Counted from the first letter of the stretch, positions 20,243 through 28,698 are shown. The stretch: 32,316 nt of DNA from JACRNA01 sp964366335 (GCA_964366335.1 CAYITQ010000006.1:1-32316), one strand, 5' to 3'. Translations and numbers: made by a program. The notes: generated by a model not told the origin, from the letters alone.

Positions 20243-20955
20243 GCGCCTTTCACAAAGCCCAATTGAGTAGATTGATGATGAAAATTGCAGATAATGCGTT
20301 CCTCGCACAAAATTTGTATTTCAAGGGCGGAACCTGTGCTGCTATGTCAGGTTTTTTGGACCGGCTATCCGTCGACTTGGATTTTGACATCAAAACGGAC
20401 GCTGATAAAATAAAAATTCACCAGGAATTTTACGTTGTATTTAAGAAGCTTAAGTTCGAAGTTAAAAGTGAAAGTTCTAAGGTTTTACAATTTTTTTTAC
20501 GATACCCAGCTCCTCCCGGTTCTCGAAACACTCTGGAGATCGACGCTCTAGGCGAGATTTATAAATCTAATGTTTATGAACCGCGGTATTTGGCTGAGAT
20601 TGATAGGGTAGTGAATTGCCAAAGCTTGGAGACCATGTTTGCCAATAAGCTTGTTGCGGTCCAAGATCGATGGCTAAAACGCAAAAAGATAGTGGGTAGG
20701 GATATATATGATATTCACCATTTTTTTTATCGTGGTTATTCTTATTCACCAGATCTCATAAAAGAACGGACCGGCATGGAGCCACTAAAATATTTGGAGT
20801 GGTTAGGTGAATTTATTGATGGAAAACTGACGAATCAAATTATTGATGAAGATCTAAATATGTTGCTGACTCACGAGCAGTTTCAGAACACAAGAAAATC
20901 CCTCAAACAAGAAGTGTTGATGTTTCTGACAAGTAGAGTAAAGCTGCCATATTGA
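20239..20955 (+). CDS. AbiEii-type nucleotidyltransferase toxin
   Basis: The protein has 238 aa. The AbiEii motifs are clear: FKGGTCAAM (G30-T32), LSVDLDFDI (S44, D46, D48, D50), the K-containing MFANKLVAVQDRW, and GRDIYDIHHF. Known relatives are GTP-binding or nucleotide-adding toxins that act on tRNA or other growth targets and can cause abortive infection. It is coupled to its antitoxin by a 4-nt overlap and its stop lies inside the -35 box of the next system. Confidence 0.85.
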   Translation: MSAFHKAQLSRLMMKIADNAFLAQNLYFKGGTCAAMSGFLDRLSVDLDFDIKTDADKIKIHQEFYVVFKKLKFEVKSESSKVLQFFLRYPAPPGSRNTLEIDALGEIYKSNVYEPRYLAEIDRVVNCQSLETMFANKLVAVQDRWLKRKKIVGRDIYDIHHFFYRGYSYSPDLIKERTGMEPLKYLEWLGEFIDGKLTNQIIDEDLNMLLTHEQFQNTRKSLKQEVLMFLTSRVKLPY

Positions 20956-20980
20956 CAAAAACTAGAATTTATTCCATAAT
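20952..20980 (+). promoter_or_regulatory. Promoter of the second AbiE-like system
   Basis: TTGACA (20952-20957), 17-bp spacer, CATAAT (20975-20980), ATG 9 nt later at 20990. A near-palindrome centred on ACCATATGGT (20985-20994) covers the start codon, as in the first system. The -35 overlaps the preceding toxin's TGA. Confidence 0.7.
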
Positions 20981-20989
20981 TACTACCAT

Positions 20990-21631
20990 ATGGTTAGTAT
21001 ATCTGGAATAAAAGATCAAAAGACGCTAGAAAAGATGCCTTATCTCAATAAGTCTCAATTGCAACTTCTGGTCGGAAAAGAGGGTAAAAATCTAGATAAA
21101 AAACTGGAACAGCTGAAAAAAATGGGCTATCTCCGGCCGATAAAAAACAACTTGTATGTTACCGATGCTTTTTTTGGAAAAAATGATCGGGGATTTTATA
21201 CAGAATATATGGCAAACAATTTACGCGCTCCGTCATATATTTCTCTCGAATATGTACTGGCCAGAGAGGGGCTTATCCCTGAGGCAGTATATGCCACGAC
21301 TTCAATTACCAGTAAAACCTCCCGAGACTTTCAAAATTTTCTGGGAACTTTTATTTACAGAAATATCAAATCCAGTCTTTTTAGGGGATACAAGCAGGTC
21401 TTGTGGGAAGGAAGAATTATTAATATAGCCGGCAAAGCCAAAGCCCTGTTTGATTTTCTCTATTTAAAAAAAATGCTAAACTTAAAGACAGAAATTACCA
21501 CCGACCTACGGATTAATTGGGATAATTTTGGTTCAGAGGATTTATTAGAATTTACAGACTATGTTTTGATTTCAAAATCCAAAAAAATGCTAAGAATATT
21601 AAATATAATAAAAAAATATGTTTCTCAATGA
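20990..21631 (+). CDS. AbiEi-type antitoxin, second copy
   Basis: The protein has 213 aa. The same layout as the first antitoxin: winged helix (LNKSQLQLLVGKEGKNLDK, then KMGYLRPIKNNLYV), then SYISLEYVLAREGLIPEAV and IAGKAKALFDFLYLKK. The two antitoxins share the plan but little sequence, so this is probably not a recent duplication. It overlaps its toxin by 14 nt. Confidence 0.8.
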   Translation: MVSISGIKDQKTLEKMPYLNKSQLQLLVGKEGKNLDKKLEQLKKMGYLRPIKNNLYVTDAFFGKNDRGFYTEYMANNLRAPSYISLEYVLAREGLIPEAVYATTSITSKTSRDFQNFLGTFIYRNIKSSLFRGYKQVLWEGRIINIAGKAKALFDFLYLKKMLNLKTEITTDLRINWDNFGSEDLLEFTDYVLISKSKKMLRILNIIKKYVSQ

Positions 21632-22442
21632 CCTGAAAACTATCTATCAAGATAATAGAGACAAAGACCCGTTTTTTGTTCGAAATCTCCTAAAGGAATC
21701 AATTCAGTATTACGTCTTGCACTTCATAAGTCAATCAAAATGGTCTAAAAACTTAATTTTCAAGGGGGGAACGTGCCTGCGGATATTTTTTGACCTTCCT
21801 AGGCTGTCTGAAGATCTGGATTTTGATATTGACGATATAAACTTGTTTGATATTGACATCTTTACTCATGAGCTACAAAAATATTTTGTGTCAACAGTAC
21901 AATTTGCTCATCTGGAAACCAAATTGGCGGGAAACAAGAGGACACTTTATTTAAAATTTCCGATACTAAGTGAACTTGGAATGACTACCAATCGGGCCGA
22001 AAGTAATACTATTTTTGTTCGCATTGATGTGGGTCAAGCTGATGGTTCGGCTTATACTACTGAAATATCTGTCAAATCATCTTCGCACTTTTCATTACTT
22101 ATCAAACGCTACTCACTCCCTGATCTCATGGCCAGTAAGATTGCAGCTGTTCTCACCCGGGAAAGAATTGAAGGCAAGGTTAAGATTGAACGGACAAAAG
22201 GGCGGGATTATTATGATTTAATCTGGTATCTGGAAAAGAATATCCAACCCAATTGGAAATATCTGGCTCAAGTTACAGGTTTTTCCAAAAAAGAGATTTT
22301 GGAAAAGCTAAAATATAAAATAAATAACCTAGATTCACAAGTAATAGAAGATGATTTGGCTCCGTTTTTTCAAGACAATAGTTTTGTAAAAACGTTTAGC
22401 GGACATATCAAGGAAATTTATTTGGCAAAAATGTTAAAATAG
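21618..22442 (+). CDS. AbiEii-type nucleotidyltransferase toxin, second copy
   Basis: The protein has 274 aa. Motifs: FKGGTCLRI (G50-T52), LSEDLDFDI (S64, D66, D68, D70), LMASKIAAVLTRERIEGK and KGRDYYDLIWYL. It is the toxin partner of the gene at 20990. Its last codons are followed 6 nt later by uppS; AGAGG there is a plausible ribosome-binding site, so uppS may be read from this operon. Confidence 0.87.
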   Translation: MFLNDLKTIYQDNRDKDPFFVRNLLKESIQYYVLHFISQSKWSKNLIFKGGTCLRIFFDLPRLSEDLDFDIDDINLFDIDIFTHELQKYFVSTVQFAHLETKLAGNKRTLYLKFPILSELGMTTNRAESNTIFVRIDVGQADGSAYTTEISVKSSSHFSLLIKRYSLPDLMASKIAAVLTRERIEGKVKIERTKGRDYYDLIWYLEKNIQPNWKYLAQVTGFSKKEILEKLKYKINNLDSQVIEDDLAPFFQDNSFVKTFSGHIKEIYLAKMLK

Positions 22443-22448
22443 AGGCAC

Positions 22449-23651
22449 ATGGATAAAATTACCCTTCCCCCCGGTACCAAAATCCCAAATCACATCGCCA
22501 TGATTTTGGATGGAAATCGCAGATGGGCTCGGGCTCGGGGATTACAACCATGGGAGGGTCACAAAGCAGGATACGAATCTATCAAAAAACTAGCCAGATC
22601 CGCCAGAGATTTGGGCGTACATACTTTTACAGTTTGGGCTTGGTCTACCGAAAACTGGGAACGGCCGGAAATGGAGATAAACGAGATAATGAAACTTTTG
22701 AGATATGGCCTGGACGAAATGGAACCTGAATTACACAGAGACAGGGTCAGATTTATCCATCTGGGGTCTAAAGACAGATTGCCCAAAGATGCAGTGGAAC
22801 GTATAAAAAAACTGGAAGAATCAACTGCCAATTACACCGACCATGTTTTTAATATAGCTTTAGATTATGGTGGTCATGCTGAAATAGTGAGAGCTATCAA
22901 TAAAATATTAGATAATAATTTAAAAAAAATTGATGCAAAACAATTTGAATCATATTTAGACACTGCGAATCAACCATATCCATATGTGGATTTGTTTATT
23001 AGAACTTCTGGAGAACAGCGGACATCGGGATTATTGCCTTGGCAGATGGATTATGCGGAATACTATTTTGAACAAGAGCATTTACCCGATTTTACTCCAG
23101 AAAAATTAAAAGAGGCGGTACTGGATTATTCCAGAAGAAGAAGAAGATTCGGGGGTAATGATGCCGAAGAACATTTTAAATTTGACCCAAAAATCGTCGC
23201 TGGCCTGGAATTACAATGGCAACATGCCTTGAATTTAAAACAGGACGAAAAATTTAGAGATTTGGTTATTAGATATGTCCGCGAACATTATGGACTGTCC
23301 AAAACACTTGCCAAGACTGCAGGTATAGAATTAGCCAAGGCTCTGGTCTATGGCCGGCACGAAAATTGGGACAAAGCCAGACTATCTTTGGAAGGTTTGT
23401 ATGAAATAGTCAGAAAAACTCTGGGCCTGGCTCTCGAGCCCAAAATTGTGGCCAATATAGAAATAGATTTATGGAAAAATGGGGTGACTGAGGAAAAACT
23501 CAAGAATTTGTTAGCTGAGAAATTTAGAGTCTCGTCTTTTCAGGCTGCCAAATCGGCCCATCTAGGCTGGCTGGCTAGTACCAGTGATGGCACAGATAAA
23601 AAAGGACTCCTGGAAAAATTTTATGAAGCGATTAAAGAACGCGTGGCTTGA
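22449..23651 (+). CDS. uppS: Isoprenyl transferase (UppS type) with a C-terminal extension
   Basis: The protein has 400 aa; the usual enzyme is about 230-260. Residues 1-230 are the cis-prenyltransferase: HIAMILDGNRRWA with catalytic D21, WAWSTENW, RTSGEQRTSGLLPWQ and AEYYFE, RRRRRFGG. It makes the C55 (or similar) polyprenyl diphosphate used as lipid carrier for cell-wall and envelope sugars, matching the glycosyltransferases upstream. Residues about 236-400 form an extra helical domain (starting HFKFDPKIVAGLELQWQ) that I do not recognise. AGAGG lies 3 nt before the ATG. Confidence 0.93.
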   Translation: MDKITLPPGTKIPNHIAMILDGNRRWARARGLQPWEGHKAGYESIKKLARSARDLGVHTFTVWAWSTENWERPEMEINEIMKLLRYGLDEMEPELHRDRVRFIHLGSKDRLPKDAVERIKKLEESTANYTDHVFNIALDYGGHAEIVRAINKILDNNLKKIDAKQFESYLDTANQPYPYVDLFIRTSGEQRTSGLLPWQMDYAEYYFEQEHLPDFTPEKLKEAVLDYSRRRRRFGGNDAEEHFKFDPKIVAGLELQWQHALNLKQDEKFRDLVIRYVREHYGLSKTLAKTAGIELAKALVYGRHENWDKARLSLEGLYEIVRKTLGLALEPKIVANIEIDLWKNGVTEEKLKNLLAEKFRVSSFQAAKSAHLGWLASTSDGTDKKGLLEKFYEAIKERVA

Positions 23652-23652
23652 T

Positions 23653-24096
23653 AAATTCAAATGACAAATTCACAAACATCAAATGAAACTCAAAATTCAA
23701 ATATCCCAAAGTTCGATTTGGAAGAAAGAACTGCGGTTTTTGGCGAAAACATAATTGATTTTTGCAAATCAGTCATTCTAACTGAAATTACCAAGCCAAT
23801 TATCAATCAATTAATTCGAAGTGGATTAAGTATAGGTGCAAATTATATGGAAGCTAACGGAGCGGATTCGCAAAGAGACTTCAAAGCCAAGATTAGTATT
23901 TGTAAAAAAGAAGCCAAGGAAACAATGCATTGGTTGAGAATGATTTCTCATGCAGTTCCGGATAAAATCGACCGTGCCAGAGTGTTATGGCAAGAAGCCA
24001 AAGAGCTAAGCCTTATTTTTGGAGCAATAAATCGAAAATGAAGTTTTTTGTTATTTGAATTTCATTTGTGAATTTGTTATTTGTGGATTTGAATTT
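23653..24096 (+). mobile_element. Inverted-repeat cassette with a four-helix-bundle gene (copy 1)
   Basis: The left arm (23653-23703) and right arm (24049-24096) are inverted repeats made of aaattca/tgaattt units, surrounding one gene. It begins right after the uppS stop and ends at the stop of the opposite HTH gene. The first 46 nt of the left arm match the relic at 30955-31079 with one mismatch. No transposase is present, so movement is inferred. Confidence 0.65.
23661..24041 (+). CDS. Four-helix-bundle (S23/IVS-encoded type) protein, copy 1
   Basis: The protein has 126 aa. FDLEERTAVFGENIIDF, SGLSIGANYMEANGADS and KISICKKEAKETMHWL match the four-helix-bundle family first found in intervening sequences of 23S rRNA genes and related to Avd of diversity-generating retroelements; members form ring-like oligomers and bind nucleic acid. 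The ATG lies inside the left inverted repeat, so the N-terminal 15 residues (MTNSQTSNETQNSN) are repeat-encoded and the conserved domain starts at about residue 18. Function unknown. Confidence 0.85.
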   Translation: MTNSQTSNETQNSNIPKFDLEERTAVFGENIIDFCKSVILTEITKPIINQLIRSGLSIGANYMEANGADSQRDFKAKISICKKEAKETMHWLRMISHAVPDKIDRARVLWQEAKELSLIFGAINRK

Positions 24097-24098
24097 CG

Positions 24099-24299
24099 TT
24101 ATATTTTAGGAGTCATACCCAAAAGCCAGAGGACGGCTTCTTTTTTGTAGCGTCTGTCACCTCTGGAGTTGATACGGATAGGAACCAGTTTACCCCGCTT
24201 GCCCCAACGCTTAATTGTCAATACAGAGACGCGCAAAATATTAGCCACTTCTTTGACTGTCAGTAAATCCGGGAGATCATCAAGTCTTAATGTTGCCAT
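24099..24299 (-). CDS. Excisionase/MerR-like helix-turn-helix protein
   Basis: The protein has 66 aa. LLTVKEVANILRVSVLTIKRWGKRGKLVPIRI, with a following RRYKKEAVLWLL, is the HTH_17 (excisionase-family) DNA-binding domain, with nothing else attached. A promoter with TTGACA, 17 bp and TATCTT lies 9 nt upstream. It is divergent from the ATPase cluster, 65 bp between starts, so it may regulate that cluster, the neighbouring cassette or its own gene. Such proteins also act as recombination directionality factors, but no integrase is nearby. Confidence 0.85.
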   Translation of the reverse strand: MATLRLDDLPDLLTVKEVANILRVSVLTIKRWGKRGKLVPIRINSRGDRRYKKEAVLWLLGMTPKI

Positions 24300-24308
24300 T
24301 TGATATGA

Positions 24309-24337
24309 AAGATATCATTTACATCAATAGGTGTCAA
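24309..24337 (-). promoter_or_regulatory. Promoter of the HTH gene
   Basis: On the minus strand: TTGACA (24332-24337), 17-bp spacer, TATCTT (24309-24314), ATG 9 nt later. Confidence 0.7.
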
Positions 24338-24351
24338 TGGGGGAAATATGG

Positions 24352-24357
24352 TATATT
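24352..24357 (+). promoter_or_regulatory. -10 box of the ATPase cluster
   Basis: TATATT, 7 nt before the ATG at 24365. The -35 is poor. The divergent HTH promoter lies directly upstream. Confidence 0.45.
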
Positions 24358-24364
24358 ATTAATA

Positions 24365-25063
24365 ATGCCTTTTTTGTTTACACTACTTTTACTAGCTCAG
24401 ACCTCTGGTTCGGGTGTTGCCGTGTCAATAGATCTACCGGCCGAAGGGATGATAGACGGGAGTATTATATGTGGAAGTACATTGTGCAGTATTCCCTATG
24501 ATTCATCAGTCATGGGAGTATACACTGAAAATCCGGCCGTGCTTTTGGAAAATACTTCTTTGGTCGAAGGCAAGCCGGTAATCTCTTCAGGCAAAGTTTA
24601 TGTCCGCTTTGAGGGCAGTATCAAAAAAGACGAGTATGTGACGACTTCAGACAAGCCGGGGGTTGGTCAAAAAGCGACCCACAATGGTTATGTCTTGGGT
24701 ACAGCCCTAGAAGATTTTGCTGGCCCGTCGGGAAAAATTTTGGTGTCGCTTGGCATCCGGCCGGCGGTTTTGGCCACAGGGACGACGGATAATTTGTGGG
24801 AAGCCCTGCGTCAAGGTCTATCGAGTCTCTATCTCACCCCCTTATCCGCCCTGCGGTATGCCATGGCCATGATTATCACTCTGGCAGCCTTTGTCTTGGG
24901 CTTTATATATTTTGGCCGGGTGGCCAGATCGGGAGTAGAGGCGGTTGGCCGCAATCCCTTGGCTGGCCGGACAATAGAGTTTACAGTGGTAGTAAATATC
25001 ATCCTGACGGGGTTGATTATGGCGTCGGGTTTACTTTTAGCTTATTTAATCTTAGTTTTATAA
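24365..25063 (+). CDS. Membrane protein in the place of F0 subunits a/c, c-like hairpin without carboxylate
   Basis: The protein has 232 aa from the ATG at 24365 (a longer frame from 24290 overlaps the HTH gene). Order: signal peptide or membrane helix (MPFLFTLLLLAQ), an outer beta domain whose GKVYVRFEG...DEYVTTSDKPGVGQKAT...GYVLGTALED resembles chaperone/peptidase-G2-like domains, then a C-terminal pair of membrane helices joined by VEAVGRNPLAGR. The loop resembles the polar loop of ATP synthase subunit c (ARQP...), but helix 2 (FTVVVNIILTGLIMASGLL) has no Glu/Asp at the ion-binding place. It is the first gene of the ATPase cluster, where atpB and atpE usually lie. A c-subunit relation is an inference. 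Confidence 0.6.
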   Translation: MPFLFTLLLLAQTSGSGVAVSIDLPAEGMIDGSIICGSTLCSIPYDSSVMGVYTENPAVLLENTSLVEGKPVISSGKVYVRFEGSIKKDEYVTTSDKPGVGQKATHNGYVLGTALEDFAGPSGKILVSLGIRPAVLATGTTDNLWEALRQGLSSLYLTPLSALRYAMAMIITLAAFVLGFIYFGRVARSGVEAVGRNPLAGRTIEFTVVVNIILTGLIMASGLLLAYLILVL

Positions 25064-25097
25064 TTGTTATAAAATCTATAAAGGTTATAATTATTAT

Positions 25098-25637
25098 ATG
25101 AATATTGAAACTGCCCTGATAATAGGCTTGATAATTGTAGTCGTCTGGCTGGCGTATGAATATCTCCGGGCTTACCGAAAACTTTTGCATAGACAAAAAG
25201 ATACTGATCGTAGTGTTGAGACAGCTCATAAAAAAGCCACAAAGATTTTAGATGAGGCCCATGAACAAGCCCTAAAAATCTTAAAAGAAGCCAGAACCGG
25301 GGCAACGGCACACCGCGAAAAAATAAATACCAAGATGGACGCCGCCTTGAATGCCGTTGCCGACCGCGAAATAAAGGATTTCAAAAATGCTTTGGAAACT
25401 GAAACGATTAATATCGAAAAAGCCGTCGGCCAAAAAATTGCCACCCGTTATGACGAAGTCAAACAGGAAGTGGAAGATTACAAAGCCAAGCAAATAACCG
25501 GCGTTGATCAAAAGATTAATAAAGTTTTGATTGAGGTTGCCCAAAATCTTTTGGGTAAGACGATAAATGCCCGTGATCATCAGGAATTGGTGATCAAAGC
25601 GCTGGAGGAGGCCAAACAAAATGGACTATTTGACTAA
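25098..25637 (+). CDS. atpF: F-type ATPase subunit b
   Basis: The protein has 179 aa. An N-terminal membrane helix (TALIIGLIIVVVWLAYEYL, residues 5-23) is followed by a long charged coiled coil, the stator stalk that holds F1 to the membrane. Its C-terminal part, IEVAQNLLGKTINARDHQELV, is typical of subunit b ends. TATAAT (25086-25091) lies 6 nt before the ATG, so an internal leaderless promoter is possible. It overlaps atpH by 17 nt. Confidence 0.88.
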   Translation: MNIETALIIGLIIVVVWLAYEYLRAYRKLLHRQKDTDRSVETAHKKATKILDEAHEQALKILKEARTGATAHREKINTKMDAALNAVADREIKDFKNALETETINIEKAVGQKIATRYDEVKQEVEDYKAKQITGVDQKINKVLIEVAQNLLGKTINARDHQELVIKALEEAKQNGLFD

Positions 25638-26007
25638 AGATCAAATTGATGTTCTAAAGCAGGAGATTGATATACTTATAAGTAATAAATATCAATCTAC
25701 AAAAACAGAACTTGTTCGTGACTCAACCTTACAGGAATTAGAAAAAAGAAAAGGGGATCTGGAAAACTGGAAATTGGAAATTGAAAATTTGCGGGAGTTA
25801 CATTTAACGCTCGCTTATGAGCCAACAAGAACAAATATTTTGACATTTTCAAATTGGACCAAAAAAAATGTGGCCGAAGATGTGATTTTGGATATTAATG
25901 TTGATCAAAGAATCGTTGGGGGAGCCCAAATTGTCTGGAACGGAAAATACCAAGATTATTCGCTGACAGAAATTGTCTATGCTGACCTTCAAAGATTGCT
26001 TAGCTAA
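25621..26007 (+). CDS. atpH: F-type ATPase subunit delta, shortened
   Basis: The protein has 128 aa against about 175-180 in most bacteria. The C-terminal part, VDQRIVGGAQIVWNGKYQDYSL, matches the delta signature VDP.L.GG..I..G....D.S. The N-terminal helical domain that binds alpha appears reduced. It lies between atpF and atpA and overlaps atpA by 35 nt if atpA begins at 25973. It should join the stator to F1. Confidence 0.75.
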   Translation: MDYLTKDQIDVLKQEIDILISNKYQSTKTELVRDSTLQELEKRKGDLENWKLEIENLRELHLTLAYEPTRTNILTFSNWTKKNVAEDVILDINVDQRIVGGAQIVWNGKYQDYSLTEIVYADLQRLLS

Positions 26008-27388
26008 AACCTCTGAAATGGGTTTTGTGGAAGAACTGATGCTCTCGGTTGCCCGGGTGTCGGGAATACCGGGGGCGCATTTGCGCGAACAAGTCTTGTT
26101 TGAAAGTGGCCAAAGAGGCGAGATAATCTCATTGCGTCCTAATATTGCCGAAGTGATGGTCTTTTCCCGGGAGCCTCTCCGGGTGGGTACTAGGGTCGTG
26201 AGAGTGGGATATCCATTTTCAATTCTGGCCGGAGAAAAGCTGTTGGGGAGAATTATTGATTCTTTGGGGGAGCCACTGGAGGGAGAAAAAGATTGGACCG
26301 AGAGAGATATGCAATGGTTACCCGTGGATGTCCGCCCCGGGGAGATTGCCACCAGAAAAAGAATTTCCCGGGGTTTTGAGACGGGAGTAATGTTGGTGGA
26401 TTTACTTATTCCCTTAGGCTACGGCCAGCGCGAATTGATTTTGGGCGACCGCAAAACCGGGAAATCTCAGCTATTGTGGCGGGCGGTCAAAACCCAAGTC
26501 AGGCAAGGCAATATTTGTATTTACGCGGCGGTCGGAAAAAAGAAAATGGAAATTTTACAGACTTGGAATTTCTTAAAAGACAGCGGAATTGCCAGTTCGA
26601 CCGTGATGATAGCTTCCGGGGCCAATGATTCTGCGGGTGAGATATTTTTGACCCCATATACCGCGGTTACCTTGGCCGAATATTTCCGGGACAAGGGCCG
26701 CGATGTCCTCTTGGTCATTGATGATATGACCACCCATGCCAAATATTACCGGGAGCTGGCTTTGCTGTCCCGGAAATTTCCCGGCCGTGACTCGTATCCC
26801 GGGGACATTTTCCATATTCATTCCAAGCTTTTGGAAAGAGCGGGGAATTTCACCACCGGATCCATCACTTGTTTACCTTTGGCTGAGACCCAAATGGGGG
26901 ATATCACGGGTTATATCCAGACCAACCTGATGTCCATGACCGATGGCCATATTTATTTTGATTCAGAATTATTTTTTGCCGGCAGAAGACCCGCGATTGA
27001 TCCGTTTTTGTCGGTGACCCGGGTGGGCAGACAAACCCAAAGTCCATTGCAAAAAGATATCAGTAGCCGGTTATTGACCATGCTATCCGATTACGAAAAA
27101 ACTACCCGGTTTGTCAAATTTGGGACAGAATTAGGGGAAAATTCCCGGGCAATTTTGGATATGGGTGAGAAAATCTGGCAGTTTTTTGACCAGCCAATCA
27201 ATGAAATTGTGCCCCGGCCCTTGGCCATGGTCCTGTTTGCCTTGCTCATCTCCGGCAATTTTAATCCCAAAAATACGCAAAAAGCCATTGACAATTATGA
27301 TGAAGCCAGAATCGCAAAACTACTCGAGGGTTGCGAAACCGTGGACCAGTTAATTGACAAAATTAATAATTTGAAATTTGAAATATGA
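25973..27388 (+). CDS. atpA: F-type ATPase subunit alpha
   Basis: The protein has 471 aa, slightly short (usually about 500). The P-loop GDRKTGKS (about 150-157) and the C-terminal arginine-finger segment DPFLSVTRVGRQTQSP are intact, so it should bind nucleotide and complete beta active sites. The N-terminal crown segment is short. The start may instead be 26018 (MGFVEELMLSV), which would remove the overlap with atpH. The last codons (NNLKFEI) come from a heptamer repeat. The stop overlaps atpG (ATGA). Confidence 0.95.
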   Translation: MSMLTFKDCLAKTSEMGFVEELMLSVARVSGIPGAHLREQVLFESGQRGEIISLRPNIAEVMVFSREPLRVGTRVVRVGYPFSILAGEKLLGRIIDSLGEPLEGEKDWTERDMQWLPVDVRPGEIATRKRISRGFETGVMLVDLLIPLGYGQRELILGDRKTGKSQLLWRAVKTQVRQGNICIYAAVGKKKMEILQTWNFLKDSGIASSTVMIASGANDSAGEIFLTPYTAVTLAEYFRDKGRDVLLVIDDMTTHAKYYRELALLSRKFPGRDSYPGDIFHIHSKLLERAGNFTTGSITCLPLAETQMGDITGYIQTNLMSMTDGHIYFDSELFFAGRRPAIDPFLSVTRVGRQTQSPLQKDISSRLLTMLSDYEKTTRFVKFGTELGENSRAILDMGEKIWQFFDQPINEIVPRPLAMVLFALLISGNFNPKNTQKAIDNYDEARIAKLLEGCETVDQLIDKINNLKFEI

Positions 27389-28209
27389 CTAGGAAACAAA
27401 TTGTAGACCAAACTCGGGACCTGCAAGGATTAAAAGGATTGGTCGAGACTTATGAAGAAGTAGCGGCCTTGCGCATGCAGGCTATCCGGGAGGCGGTCCT
27501 CAAATCCCGGGAATTTCTGGACGGCCTGTCGTCTGTCTTTGCCGATGCCAAGAGTAACGGGACTACCATTTCTACTCTAAACCGCAATGGCCGGTCCGTG
27601 GCTGTCTTTGCCTCGGCCAATACCGGCCTGTATGGCGACATTATCAATAAAACCTATGATTTATTTATGGAATTTGTCCAAAAACGCCAAGCCGATGCGG
27701 TGGTCATCGGCAAATTAGGCGTGAAATTGGTTTCCCAGCGCAATCCGGAGCTTTTGTATAACTATTTTGATTTTTCAGACGCCGGCTTGGATCTTTCTAA
27801 TTTGAGCATGATTATGCGCTATCTGCTGCAGTTTGAGCGGATTTATGTCTTTGCCGGCCAATACCGGAGTCTGGTTTCGCAAGAACCCACAGTCACCAGT
27901 ATTTCCGGAGACGAAGCCACGGCAGGCTTACCGGCCCGGGAGAAAAATCTGTATTTGTTTGAGCCTAGTATTGCCGAGGTTTTGCGGATGTTTGAACAGG
28001 AAATTATGACCACGCTTTTTTCTCAAAGTATGCACGAAGGTCAGCTGGCCAAATTTGCGAGCCGCCTTTTTCATCTGGACCAATCTGCAGAAAACATTGA
28101 TAATAGTCTGACGGGATTACGGGTGACGGCCCGCAAGCTGGCCCACAATTTAAATGCCAAAAAACAGTTAAATACCATATCCGGAATTTCCCTGTGGGGA
28201 AATTCCTGA
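27385..28209 (+). CDS. atpG: F-type ATPase subunit gamma
   Basis: The protein has 274 aa, a normal length. N- and C-terminal helices that form the central rotor shaft are visible (TRKQIVDQTRDLQGLKGLV, and FHLDQSAENIDNSLTGLRV at the end). Sequence identity to textbook gamma subunits is low except at the C-terminus, but its place between atpA and atpD supports the call. Its stop is followed 2 nt later by the left arm of a four-helix-bundle cassette. Confidence 0.88.
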   Translation: MTRKQIVDQTRDLQGLKGLVETYEEVAALRMQAIREAVLKSREFLDGLSSVFADAKSNGTTISTLNRNGRSVAVFASANTGLYGDIINKTYDLFMEFVQKRQADAVVIGKLGVKLVSQRNPELLYNYFDFSDAGLDLSNLSMIMRYLLQFERIYVFAGQYRSLVSQEPTVTSISGDEATAGLPAREKNLYLFEPSIAEVLRMFEQEIMTTLFSQSMHEGQLAKFASRLFHLDQSAENIDNSLTGLRVTARKLAHNLNAKKQLNTISGISLWGNS

Positions 28210-28211
28210 AT

Positions 28212-28698
28212 AATTTTTAATTTTTAATTTATAATTTTTAATCAATTTTTAAATCAAAATTTTTAAAATATAAAACCTAAAAATATGGTCAATTACGATT
28301 TAGAACAAAGAACCACGGATTTTTCCTTGAAGTTAATAGCTTTTTTGAAAAAATGTCCTCAAAATATAATATTTATCCCCCTTATCAGTCAAGCACTACG
28401 TTCGGGAACGAGTATTGGGGCTAATTATCATGAAGCCAATGGCGCATCAAGCAAAAAAGATTTTCAAAACAAAATATTTATTTGTAAAAAAGAGAGCAAA
28501 GAAACAATGTATTGGCTTGAATTAATAGGAAAATCTCTGGATGATGATAAACTAAAAGAAGAGTGTCGGGAACTTTGGTCAGAATCAAAAGAATTTGCTT
28601 TAATATTTAACAAAATCTCATCTAGTTCAAAGTAGTTTAAAAATTTGAAATTAAAAATTTGTTATTGATTAAAAATTAAAAATTATAAATTAAAAATT
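28212..28698 (+). mobile_element. Inverted-repeat cassette with a four-helix-bundle gene (copy 2), between atpG and atpD
   Basis: The left arm (about 28212-28252) and right arm (about 28651-28698) are inverted repeats built from tttttaa-type units and nearly pure A+T. The cassette fills the whole space between the atpG stop and the atpD ATG. A hairpin of the arms would place the inner gene in a loop of the atp mRNA. Confidence 0.65.
28285..28635 (+). CDS. Four-helix-bundle (S23/IVS-encoded type) protein, copy 2
   Basis: The protein has 116 aa. YDLEQRTTDFSLKLIAF, RSGTSIGANYHEANGASSK, and KIFICKKESKETMYWLELI closely match copy 1 across the whole domain, although the flanking repeats differ in sequence. 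It is carried in the sense direction of the atp operon. Function unknown; nucleic-acid binding is likely from the family. Confidence 0.87.
   Translation: MVNYDLEQRTTDFSLKLIAFLKKCPQNIIFIPLISQALRSGTSIGANYHEANGASSKKDFQNKIFICKKESKETMYWLELIGKSLDDDKLKEECRELWSESKEFALIFNKISSSSK

Noticed and set aside
25849..26352. 167-codon open frame on the minus strand
   Set aside because: It is fully antisense to atpA/atpH, which have clear family motifs.
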